Positions 8,198 to 15,193 of a stretch of DNA of 47,210 nt are shown in pieces. The number at the start of each line of letters is the position of its first letter. The stretch's first letter is position 1. A program made the translations under genes and the position numbers. This DNA is from Candidatus Peregrinibacteria bacterium (lineage in GTDB: Bacteria > Patescibacteriota > Gracilibacteria > UBA1369): assembly GCA_003153355.1 (NCBI GenBank), contig PLYH01000005.1:1-47210 (forward strand), in the 5' to 3' direction. The notes under the pieces were generated by a model. It saw nothing but the letters and a program-made list of their open reading frames with translations, was not told the origin of the DNA and did not search any database.

Positions 8198-9711
8198 AAC
8201 CCCGGGAAGAAATCCACGCGGATGTTGTGGCGGGCCACTCCCATTTCCTTGAGAGTTTTTTTGAATGTCACCACCATGGCGTTCGAACCTGAAATATAAA
8301 ACGTTCTTTCTTTATAATCCGGGACTTCCTGAGCGATCATGTTGGCGTCGATATAACCTCTGCAGCCTTTCCAATCGACCGGGCAGGCGTTTGCATCGGT
8401 TAAGGTATAAATCGTCTTCATGCCGAATTTCTGCTCGGCCTGGTCGAAGACATCTTTGTAGGCAATTTCCGACAATGCTCTGTTTGAATAGAAAAGGACG
8501 ATCGATCGTGCTTCGTTGGTGTCCAGGAGATTTTTGATCATGCTTCGGTAAGGGGTGATGCCGATGCCTCCGGCAATGAAAACGAGTTTTTGATTTTTAT
8601 TTCTTGGAAGGACAAAATCACCCGCCAGCTGTGAAGCCAGAATCCGGTCGCCTTTTTTCATTTTGAGCAACGTTTGTTTGAACGTGCTCGGTTCGGGATA
8701 AAATTTTACTCCCAAATGGATCTCTTTTTCCGTTGGAGCAGAAGCGATCGTGAAATATCTTCTGTTGCCGCGGCTGTCCGGATCTTTATGGCCCAGCGTC
8801 CATTCGAGATATTGTCCCGCCTGAAATTTTATGCCGGGTGACGGGGTAAAAATAAAATCGCAAATATCTTTCCCGTAAACAATTTTTTCTTTCAATTTGA
8901 GAACGAGACGTTCCTTGGGACTGACCAGATAAGCAAAAATATTGCCGGCGAGCAGAGCGAGTTCAGGAGTGGAATAGACCGATCCGATATGGATAAACGG
9001 CGAAAACAAGAATCCGACCAAGGCTCCGTACATGATTCGCAACGAACGGGTGGGCGGAGTTGTGAGCGGCTCGGTCAGCATCACGAAAGCCAAAAACAGC
9101 ATCGGAGACTGGATAACGGTTTTTCCGAGCACGGACATCAGATTATTCTGGTTTGCGCCGAACAGAATCGTAACGGTCGCCACTGCCAAGAAACTCAATA
9201 CAAGATCGAAACGGTGAATTTTTCTCGTGATCAAAATTCCTCCGACTAAAACAAACGGCAGCATGACCATGGTTGCAACCCACCAGCTTGCGGCCTGATT
9301 GATGGTTACCGCCATCAGTGCAACCGCCAGCGCCGCAGGATTAAAAATATGCTTCCTGTTCACAGCAAAAATATATTTTGATGCCATCGCCCAGACCGAA
9401 ACCCAGATCAAAAACCATAAGCCGGTGCGATCAAATAAAACCGGAGGGCTGATAATAAGAGCCAAAATAAGGGCCGTAATATATGCAGACTCCACATTGA
9501 CCGGCACCTTAAACACTTTTGCAAAAATGGTGTTCGTTATCCAGCATACGACCGTTATCACAAACACCGACATGATCAATGCCGGAAAACTGAAAGGCAG
9601 AAGCCCGAAAGCGCTAAGAATCGCTCCGACCAGGAGCAGCGCGATCATGTAGTACAGAACAAGTCTGTACATCGTAATGCCGTTCAAAAATTTGTCGATC
9701 AGATTCAGCAT
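8194..9711 (-). CDS. NqrB/RnfD-like membrane subunit fused to an FNR-type flavin reductase
   Basis: The first 265 of 505 residues form about eight membrane helices of the NqrB/RnfD family, with the H-x-F-N-P-A-A motif at 121-127 and M-L-T-E-P-L-T-T-P-P at 211-220. Residues 270-505 are a ferredoxin-NADP-reductase-like module: FAD motif R-R-Y-F-T-I-A-S (317-324), NAD(P) motif G-G-I-G-I-T-P (381-387) and a C-terminal Y-I-S-G-S-N-A-M and D-F-F-P-G-F. It would take electrons from NAD(P)H in the cytosol and pass them across the membrane. The S/T-G-A-T flavinylation motif usual in NqrB/RnfD is not visible (the region reads VLGKTVIQSP). It is the last gene of the flavin operon, 4 bases after apbE. 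Confidence 0.87.
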   Translation of the reverse strand: MLNLIDKFLNGITMYRLVLYYMIALLLVGAILSAFGLLPFSFPALIMSVFVITVVCWITNTIFAKVFKVPVNVESAYITALILALIISPPVLFDRTGLWFLIWVSVWAMASKYIFAVNRKHIFNPAALAVALMAVTINQAASWWVATMVMLPFVLVGGILITRKIHRFDLVLSFLAVATVTILFGANQNNLMSVLGKTVIQSPMLFLAFVMLTEPLTTPPTRSLRIMYGALVGFLFSPFIHIGSVYSTPELALLAGNIFAYLVSPKERLVLKLKEKIVYGKDICDFIFTPSPGIKFQAGQYLEWTLGHKDPDSRGNRRYFTIASAPTEKEIHLGVKFYPEPSTFKQTLLKMKKGDRILASQLAGDFVLPRNKNQKLVFIAGGIGITPYRSMIKNLLDTNEARSIVLFYSNRALSEIAYKDVFDQAEQKFGMKTIYTLTDANACPVDWKGCRGYIDANMIAQEVPDYKERTFYISGSNAMVVTFKKTLKEMGVARHNIRVDFFPGF

Positions 9712-9715
9712 AGAT

Positions 9716-10459
9716 TTAAGGCAGTGTATATTTGTTAAAATTTTGCGTCATAGTGGCAACTCCGTCTTTGTCGATCATATAAGCTTCAAAACCGTTCAGC
9801 TGTGCAATAAAATCGATCCCCTTTTTGCCCATGGCGAATGCGGCTGTGGCAAAACGGTCGGCTTCGTAGATATTCGGCCCCACAACCGAGAGACTTACCA
9901 CGTCGGTAAGATTTGAATTTTTATCGAAAGGGTTGTAGATGTGCTGTCCGCGGATATAAGTTCCGGAAGTTGCAACGCCTTCTTCCGAAACATGGAGAAC
10001 TTTTATGATTTCATTACGGTTGAAAGGATTGCGGATTCCCACCTTCCATTTCTCCCCTTCTTTCCTTCCGTGCGGCTGGATATCTCCTGCGACATCAACG
10101 TAAAACGAGTTGAAGCCTTTTTCCTTGAGGATGTTTGCCGCATTATAAATCGACCATCCTTTGACCAGGCCCGAAGGGTCATACATGCCTTGCGGTGTAA
10201 CGATGTCGAAATATCCGTTCGTAAGTTTTTTGGTTTCTTCGCATAAAGCAAAAATTAATCTCATATCGTCGCTGTACATGGCATCGGGAAGTTCGCGCCT
10301 GTTGATTTTTGTGATTTCGCTGTTCTCTTTATAGGTGCTGAACTTTTCGTCAATGTATTGGAAATAGGAAAAAACTTCTTCAAAATCCTGCTGCTTTGCC
10401 GATGCATCGACAATTTCAACCGTAACCGGCATACCCATAATAAGGCGATTTTGCTTCAT
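9716..10459 (-). CDS. apbE: ApbE, FAD:protein FMN transferase
   Basis: The 247-residue enzyme attaches FMN from FAD to a Ser/Thr of partner proteins. Family features are M-G-M-P-V-T near the start, D-P-S-G-L-V-K-G-W, D-V-A-G-D-I (usually G-G-D-I), A-T-S-G-T-Y, the G-Q-H-I-Y-N-P-F segment that replaces the common H-x-I-D-P, and E-A-D-R-F-A-T-A-A-F. Most ApbE proteins are exported lipoproteins, but this one has no signal peptide; only 4 bases separate its ATG from the upstream gene, so a longer N-terminus is not available. The likely substrate is the FMN-binding protein encoded just upstream (Ser220). Confidence 0.88.
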   Translation of the reverse strand: MKQNRLIMGMPVTVEIVDASAKQQDFEEVFSYFQYIDEKFSTYKENSEITKINRRELPDAMYSDDMRLIFALCEETKKLTNGYFDIVTPQGMYDPSGLVKGWSIYNAANILKEKGFNSFYVDVAGDIQPHGRKEGEKWKVGIRNPFNRNEIIKVLHVSEEGVATSGTYIRGQHIYNPFDKNSNLTDVVSLSVVGPNIYEADRFATAAFAMGKKGIDFIAQLNGFEAYMIDKDGVATMTQNFNKYTLP

Positions 10460-10463
10460 AAAA

Positions 10464-11183
10464 TTAGTTTCTTGCTTGATCGAGTGCTGCTCCTAAAGAT
10501 TGCTGGAAAGCCATACTGGTGTCAGAAGCGCCGGAGACGATATCCACATTGGCATTCTGCGCCTGGATTGCTTCACTGGTGAGTATCGGCATCGCATACT
10601 GGTTGATCTCGATTGAATGGCTGCGATCACTCGGATAGCTCAAGAACTGGACATCGCTGATTTGGCCGCCTTTGATAATTGCTTTCACTTGGACATTCCC
10701 GTAAAAAGCATCGGCAACGCTTCCAACATATTGGCCATTTTTATACTGGCCCTGGTTAACGGGTGCCGGAGGAGGTGTAGGTGCCGGTGGCGGAACCACC
10801 GGGGTTGGTGCTGGAACCGGACTCGGTGGAGGTGCTGGAGTTGGTGCCGGCGCAGGATTGCGGGCTACCGGTATACGAATTGGCGTTGGCGCCGGGCTCG
10901 GTGTAGGTGTGACCACGGATGGTGGCGGTGGATTTGAATTTGAAGAACTCAAAGAAGACGCATTTAAACTCGTCTGATTTGCAGAGTTTGCATTTTGATT
11001 CAAAAGAAACTCAGACTGGTTTGCGGTCAGAAGAGTCTGATCCGCTGAAGGATTTTGGCTGTTGTCTTTATTGCCCTGGATCACAACCGGAGACTGACCG
11101 ACATTTGTGCCGCTCGTCATGGTGGCAAAGACATACCAGGCAAAAAGAACGATAACCGAAGCTGAGAAAAAGAATTTTTTCAT
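10464..11183 (-). CDS. Membrane-anchored FMN-binding-domain protein with Pro-rich stalk
   Basis: The 239-residue protein has a signal/anchor helix at about 3-22, a Ser/Asn/Gln-rich stretch (about 28-85), a Pro-Ala-Thr stalk (about 86-143) and an NqrC/RnfG-type FMN-binding domain (about 145-239) starting Y-K-N-G-Q-Y-V-G-S. The flavin attachment motif is D-I-V-S-G-A-S (214-220), with Ser220 as the expected acceptor where Thr is more usual. It would carry electrons outside the membrane. It lies between the putative sigma-partner gene and apbE, 4 bases before the latter, which fits a carrier and its modifying enzyme. Confidence 0.85.
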   Translation of the reverse strand: MKKFFFSASVIVLFAWYVFATMTSGTNVGQSPVVIQGNKDNSQNPSADQTLLTANQSEFLLNQNANSANQTSLNASSLSSSNSNPPPPSVVTPTPSPAPTPIRIPVARNPAPAPTPAPPPSPVPAPTPVVPPPAPTPPPAPVNQGQYKNGQYVGSVADAFYGNVQVKAIIKGGQISDVQFLSYPSDRSHSIEINQYAMPILTSEAIQAQNANVDIVSGASDTSMAFQQSLGAALDQARN

Positions 11184-11222
11184 ACGTATATTATTACACT
11201 TATCAGGTAAAATTATTTCATT

Positions 11223-11960
11223 TTAACTGCCGTCGCCGTCGTGCGGGCCGATTTGCTTTATTCCATAGGCATAAATCGTTCCGTTTTGTTCGTCGCCGGC
11301 GACAAAAACTTTATCTCCAACTTTCAAAGAAGATCCGATCTGATCATCGGGCGGAGCGACAACTTTTCTTATACCGTCATCCGCATCGTGATCATAATCA
11401 TTGGCCTGGATGGTAAAAACATTGCCATTGATAGAAGAAACAACTCCCTGGAATACATCCTTTTTTTCCGACGGCATCCTGACATGTTCATACAATGACC
11501 CGATCACGGGAATCGGATGTTCGTCATTCTGCTGGAGCAAGGCATCCTGAACGCCAAAGCCGTTAATGACAAAACCTGCAAGGAAGCTCAACAGAATACT
11601 TCCCAAGAACATATAGATGAGCGGACGGTGGTAGGCAAATCTGAACTGTTTCAACATCCATTCAAACAGGAAAAGTAAAAGTACGTCTATAACCGAAAAT
11701 CCCCACGGGAATAGAGCAAAAAATGTTACGATTCCGCGCCAGCCAAATCCCAACAAAAACAGTTTTCCGCTCACTCCGATGCTGAACATAATGAAACTCA
11801 TCAGCAGCGAGGAAACGACCAAAATGCAGACCGAAACAAAAACAACCAGGATGATCTTGAGAATAAAATATGCCTTCGGGCGCATTTTGACATCACCCTT
11901 GCGGATTTTTTCCAAGATGCTCTGTTTGGCCCCGGATGGTTGTGACTGATGATTATTCAT
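11223..11960 (-). CDS. Membrane protein with external DUF5666-like domain, possible anti-sigma partner
   Basis: I chose the ATG at 11960 (MNNHQSQ), which overlaps the end of the sigma gene by 8 bases; an upstream ATG at 11975 is possible. The 245-residue protein has a basic cytoplasmic N-terminus, three or four membrane helices (about 30-60, 68-105, 115-140) and an external C-terminal domain (about 165-240) with V-x-G-V-V-S-S-I-N-G-N-V-F-T-I, as in DUF5666-type small beta domains, plus an Asp/His-rich loop (DYDHDADDG). Its position directly behind an ECF sigma gene suggests it regulates that sigma factor. No zinc-finger or other known anti-sigma motif is visible, so this is inference. Confidence 0.6.
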   Translation of the reverse strand: MNNHQSQPSGAKQSILEKIRKGDVKMRPKAYFILKIILVVFVSVCILVVSSLLMSFIMFSIGVSGKLFLLGFGWRGIVTFFALFPWGFSVIDVLLLFLFEWMLKQFRFAYHRPLIYMFLGSILLSFLAGFVINGFGVQDALLQQNDEHPIPVIGSLYEHVRMPSEKKDVFQGVVSSINGNVFTIQANDYDHDADDGIRKVVAPPDDQIGSSLKVGDKVFVAGDEQNGTIYAYGIKQIGPHDGDGS

Positions 11961-12534
11961 AGTGCGAACGTGCATTGGTTGGTAAAACTTTTTTGAGTTG
12001 AGCTTTTGCGCGGCTTAAACGGATGCCCACTGTTCCCATGGGAATATGGAGAATGTCTCCGATTTCTTTATATTCCAGATCTTCAACATAGAAGAGGATG
12101 AGAATTTCACGGTAACTCGGTTTCAGTCTTTTCAATCCCTTATCTAAAATTTCACGCATCTCTTTGCGGTCTATTTCGTTTTTCGTTTGGTCCTCGTAAA
12201 CCGGATGGGAAATAAAGCTGTCAAAATCGAAAAAATAGAGCGGATTTCTTAATTTCTTTCTCAAAGCGTTCACAAAAGAGTTGTGGGCGATGCGGTAAAT
12301 CCACGATGAAAATTTCTGGTCAGTGTGGAAACTCAGAATATTCTGGTACGCCTTTAAAAAAACCTCCTGAACCATATCTTCAATATTATGCTCGTTAAAG
12401 AAGAATTTTTTACAATACCGGGTCAATTTTTGATCGTAACGATCAATCAGCTGACCGAATTTTTCTTTATCTCCTTTTTGTACAAGCATCGCCAATTGTT
12501 CATCCGTAAGATTTGTTTTTTCTCTTTCCATCAC
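11953..12534 (-). CDS. ECF-type RNA polymerase sigma-70 factor
   Basis: The 193-residue protein has a sigma region 2 (about 25-95) with D-M-V-Q-E-V-F-L-K-A-Y and F-S-S-W-I-Y-R-I-A-H-N, and a region 4 helix-turn-helix (about 130-185) with R-E-I-L-I-L-F-Y-V-E-D-L-x-Y-x-E-I-G-D-I-L-x-I-P-x-G-T-V and R-L-S-R-A-K. This is the two-domain ECF design. It heads the five-gene operon that continues with the membrane protein, FMN-binding protein, ApbE and NqrB-FNR, so it may control flavin electron transfer. A TATAAT on the minus strand at 12576-12571 lies about 37 bases before the ATG; its -35 is unclear. Confidence 0.9.
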   Translation of the reverse strand: MMEREKTNLTDEQLAMLVQKGDKEKFGQLIDRYDQKLTRYCKKFFFNEHNIEDMVQEVFLKAYQNILSFHTDQKFSSWIYRIAHNSFVNALRKKLRNPLYFFDFDSFISHPVYEDQTKNEIDRKEMREILDKGLKRLKPSYREILILFYVEDLEYKEIGDILHIPMGTVGIRLSRAKAQLKKVLPTNARSHYE

Positions 12535-12612
12535 AGAAAAAATTCAGATATCAACCTTCGCCTCTATAATATTATACACTTTATTCCGGAAAATATTTCA
12601 TATTCTGTACAA

Positions 12613-12642
12613 AAAAGCCCCCGGTTTGATGGCGGGGCTTTT
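12613..12642. terminator. Bidirectional terminator downstream of the SLH gene
   Basis: AAAAGCCCC (12613-12621) pairs with GGGGCTTTT (12634-12642), giving T-runs on both strands. It ends the SLH gene (stop at 12662, minus strand) and insulates it from the sigma-factor operon. Confidence 0.85.
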
Positions 12643-12661
12643 CCATTCTGTTTGGAATTTG

Positions 12662-14032
12662 TTAGTTCAATGTGCAACCTGCAGGGAACTGAACAACCAT
12701 GCTTGTTAATTCCGGGTGATCAATGGCAGTCGTGCCGTAAAGACCACGCGTAGTGTACCAGTTTGTGCCTGCGTTAAATCCTGTGAGCTGTTCATATTCA
12801 AGGTCGCTGGTTCCGCTGACGACAGCGATAATATCGCCTGATACCAAATTGGTATTATCAAGAACGGATACGGCTGTGTCACTTGAGAACTGCTCAGATC
12901 CGCTGCGGATATTTGTAACTGTTGCTCCTACCGTTGAGAGGCTGACTGTTGCTCCCATAGAATGAGTTGCCGCAGTTGTTTTCGCAAAACCACGAATAAC
13001 CGTCGCTGTATTGGAAGTTGCGTTATATGCAGTCACGAGCATGACTTCATTATCAATGCGTAACAGATTGCCGGCCGCAACTGCGCTGCCGCTGATCTGA
13101 TCATCTGTTCCGGCGGAGAAATTCAAAACTGCCGAATTTCCCGTTGAATCCGTCAATGCACTGTTCAAAGTTACCATTGAGCCTGCCGTCATGGCAGTTT
13201 TGTTGCACATCGTTGATGACTGCTGAGTCTGTTGTTGTGTCTGCTGCTGTGTTGTCTGTTGAGTCTGTTGCTGAGTTTGCTGTTGGGTTGTCTGCTGCGT
13301 CTGCTGCTGAGTTTGTTGCTGGGTCGTCTGTTGGGTCGGAGCAACATCTCCGTATTTAGCCAAACCGTTTGCGTTGATGTACATCAAACGGTAGATGGTT
13401 TCAGCAAGCGAGCCGCGGGTCATACCCTGGGCCGGGTAGACCATGTTGTTGCTGTCGGCATCAATAATATTCTTGTTTTTTGCGTACTGGGCGTAGGTTG
13501 TATACCATTGGCCCATCATTGCATCTGCGTATGGGTTTCCGGTCACCGTTGTCGTGCTCAGATCCACTTTCTGGGTGAGGAACAAAATTTTGAGATTTTC
13601 AACAAGATTTACGGTTTGAGCAGGTTTGAATGTACCGTCAGAGTAACCTCCAACAACCGCGAGATCTTTTGCTTTTTGGACATATACTGCAAACCAGGCT
13701 CCGCTTTCTACGTCGCTGAAAGGGCTGGTGCTTACTGAGCTTGCCACTTGTACTCCTGAACCCAAAAGAATAATTTTGAGTGCTTCAGCGCGGTTTACTG
13801 TCTGGTCAGGTTTGAAGCTTCCATCAGGATAGCCTCCGATGACACCATGGTCCTTGAGATATTTGATGGCCGTGTAGTGAGGATTTGATGCGGTCACATC
13901 AGTAAAAGCCTGTGCAGAAGTTGAGTCCGCCAAGCCTGTGTTTTGCGCAACGGTCAGTCCGATGGCAACCGGCAATGTCAGCATGAGCAGACTGCCGCTC
14001 AGTACTCCTGCGAGAGTTTTTTTAGTCTTCAT
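12662..14032 (-). CDS. SLH-domain surface protein with Gln/Thr repeat linker
   Basis: The 456-residue protein has a signal peptide (about 1-40), three SLH domains (about 43-95, 102-153, 164-218) with the repeated G-G-Y-x-D-G-[ST]-F-K-P-x-Q-T-V-N core, a linker of three 12-residue Gln/Thr units (about 228-270) and a C-terminal beta-rich domain of about 180 residues that I do not recognise (..NLLRIDNEVMLVTAYNATS). SLH domains hold proteins on the cell wall through secondary polymers. The C-terminal domain would be displayed outward. The third SLH copy is degenerate. It is a single gene with its own promoter and terminator. Confidence 0.88.
   Translation of the reverse strand: MKTKKTLAGVLSGSLLMLTLPVAIGLTVAQNTGLADSTSAQAFTDVTASNPHYTAIKYLKDHGVIGGYPDGSFKPDQTVNRAEALKIILLGSGVQVASSVSTSPFSDVESGAWFAVYVQKAKDLAVVGGYSDGTFKPAQTVNLVENLKILFLTQKVDLSTTTVTGNPYADAMMGQWYTTYAQYAKNKNIIDADSNNMVYPAQGMTRGSLAETIYRLMYINANGLAKYGDVAPTQQTTQQQTQQQTQQTTQQQTQQQTQQTTQQQTQQQTQQSSTMCNKTAMTAGSMVTLNSALTDSTGNSAVLNFSAGTDDQISGSAVAAGNLLRIDNEVMLVTAYNATSNTATVIRGFAKTTAATHSMGATVSLSTVGATVTNIRSGSEQFSSDTAVSVLDNTNLVSGDIIAVVSGTSDLEYEQLTGFNAGTNWYTTRGLYGTTAIDHPELTSMVVQFPAGCTLN
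13218..13341 (-). repeat. 36-bp tandem repeat encoding Gln/Thr units
   Basis: About three and a half copies of a 36-bp unit encode a 12-residue Gln/Thr block (T-Q-Q-T-T-Q-Q-Q-T-Q-Q-Q) between the SLH domains and the C-terminal domain. It is in frame and acts as a flexible linker; copy number may vary. Confidence 0.85.
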
Positions 14033-14067
14033 TATAAAAATAGAGGGTTAAAAAATATGACTTAAGT

Positions 14068-14096
14068 ATCCTATCATATTTTCTAAAAATTGCCAG
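14068..14096 (-). promoter_or_regulatory. Probable promoter of the SLH gene
   Basis: On the minus strand CTGGCA (14096-14091) is followed after 17 bases by TAGGAT (14073-14068), matching the -35/-10 consensus at 4 of 6 positions each. The start of transcription would be near 14061, about 28 bases before the ATG. Confidence 0.45.
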
Positions 14097-14109
14097 CCGG
14101 CGATCCTCT

Positions 14110-14745
14110 CTATTTTATAAATTCAATAACGTCATCAAAATTCCGGCGGACTTTGGGCCGATCAGCAGACGGATCTTCTCCCCTTCCGCCGATCGCGAGC
14201 ATGGATGAAGCTGCAAGATGCTTTTCTTTGAGTCCGAGTATTTTATCAATTTCGGCAGCATTGAAGCCTTCCATCGGACCGGCATCAATTCCCAGTAAAG
14301 CCGCGGTTTCAATCATCATGCCGAGTGGAATATATGTCTGGCCCTTTGCCCAGATATCCAACTGTTCGTCTGATTGTCTCGCAATACTCCCTTCAACCAT
14401 CTGTTTCAGCCCTTCAAACTCTTCATGATTTTTTTGATGAGCTTTGGATGTGCGTTCGAGCAGTTCCCGCGCAATATTTTCACGAACGTCGGTGCGGCGC
14501 GCGATAACGATAATATGGGCAGCGTCCGTAACCTTCGACTGATCATAGCTGGCAGCGCGCATTTTTGTTCTTAACTCCTTGTTTTCAACCACGATGAATT
14601 TCCAAGGCTCAATACCAATGGAACTTGGCGCTAGCCTGGCACTTTCCAGAATGGTCTTGAGTTCTTCCTTCGTTATTTTTTTGTCCGGATTGAAAGTCTT
14701 TACTGCATAACGCCAGTTTAGAGCTTTGAGAATTGCATCTTGCAT
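14110..14745 (-). CDS. NAD(P)H-dependent nitroreductase (NfsB-like)
   Basis: The 211-residue protein has the nitroreductase fold: an N-terminal helix with W-R-Y-A-V-K-x-F, the FMN-binding A-R-L-A-P-S-S-I-G-I-E-P-W-K-F segment at about 36-50, and the C-terminal A-x-G-G-R-G-E-D-P motif. Such enzymes reduce quinones, nitroaromatics or similar electrophiles with a bound FMN. The gene is divergent from an HxlR regulator across a large palindrome (14796-14835), an arrangement known for electrophile-induced nitroreductases. A minus-strand TATAAT (14763-14758) lies 12 bases before the ATG. Confidence 0.9.
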   Translation of the reverse strand: MQDAILKALNWRYAVKTFNPDKKITKEELKTILESARLAPSSIGIEPWKFIVVENKELRTKMRAASYDQSKVTDAAHIIVIARRTDVRENIARELLERTSKAHQKNHEEFEGLKQMVEGSIARQSDEQLDIWAKGQTYIPLGMMIETAALLGIDAGPMEGFNAAEIDKILGLKEKHLAASSMLAIGGRGEDPSADRPKVRRNFDDVIEFIK

Positions 14746-14795
14746 AATAGCGGTAATATTATATGATAAAAATGTCCTTCCTTTTCACCCAAATT

Positions 14796-14835
14796 TATAC
14801 TATAATTTCTATAGCACTATAGAAACTATAGTATA
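14796..14835. promoter_or_regulatory. 40-bp near-perfect palindrome, probable HxlR operator
   Basis: Two 19-base arms (14796-14814 and 14817-14835) are inverted repeats with a single mismatch, separated by CA. Each arm itself contains the half-palindromes ACTATA and CTATAG, so there may be two stacked operator sites. The right arm overlaps -10-like TATAGT sequences (14827-14832, 14832-14837) just before the HxlR start codon at 14843, so binding would block the regulator's own promoter; the left arm lies 51 bases from the nitroreductase ATG. Confidence 0.8.
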
Positions 14836-14842
14836 GTACCCT

Positions 14843-15193
14843 ATGAGTCAAGCAAAAAAAATGAAAAATCAGCAGTCCGAAATTTGTAAAATGCAAAAGT
14901 CCAAATGTTTTCATGACGGGCTGAAGATTTTTGGAGATACCTGGACGTTGTTTATCATCAGCTCGCTTGCGGACGGCGAAAAACGCTTTTGCGAACTGCA
15001 AAGACTGGTCGACAACGTGAATCCGGTAACGCTCACTTCACGTTTAAAAAAACTGGAGAAACTGAAATTCATCGAGCGCAAGGAAGAAACGATCGACAAA
15101 ATTTCCGTGACCTATTCGCTTACGAAAAAAGGAGCGGGGGTCGTGCCTGTTTTACGGAGCATCGAATCCTACGCCCAAAAATATCTGGGTTAA
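14843..15193 (+). CDS. HxlR-family transcriptional regulator, possibly redox-sensing
   Basis: The 116-residue winged-helix protein has the HxlR core: I-F-G-D-T-W-T-L-F-I-I-S-S-L, F-x-E-L-Q-R-L-V-D-x-V-N-P-x-T-L-T-S-R-L-K-x-L-E and Y-S-L-T-K-K-G. Cys15 and Cys22 lie just before helix 1, the region where redox-sensing members (YodB, CatR and HypR of Bacillus) carry their regulatory Cys. This protein may therefore repress the divergent nitroreductase until oxidised or alkylated. The -10-like box at 14832-14837 is only 5 bases from the ATG, so the mRNA may be leaderless. Its stop overlaps that of the convergent redoxin gene in a TTAA. Confidence 0.9.
   Translation: MSQAKKMKNQQSEICKMQKSKCFHDGLKIFGDTWTLFIISSLADGEKRFCELQRLVDNVNPVTLTSRLKKLEKLKFIERKEETIDKISVTYSLTKKGAGVVPVLRSIESYAQKYLG

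Noticed and set aside
8194-11183. A full Rnf or Nqr complex
   Set aside because: Subunits A, B, C and E (Rnf) or A, D and E (Nqr) are absent; only an NqrB/RnfD-FNR fusion, an FMN-binding protein and ApbE are present.
13144-13738. Leu/Val-rich plus-strand frames
   Set aside because: They lie opposite the Gln/Thr repeat of the SLH gene and have no upstream signals or family likeness.
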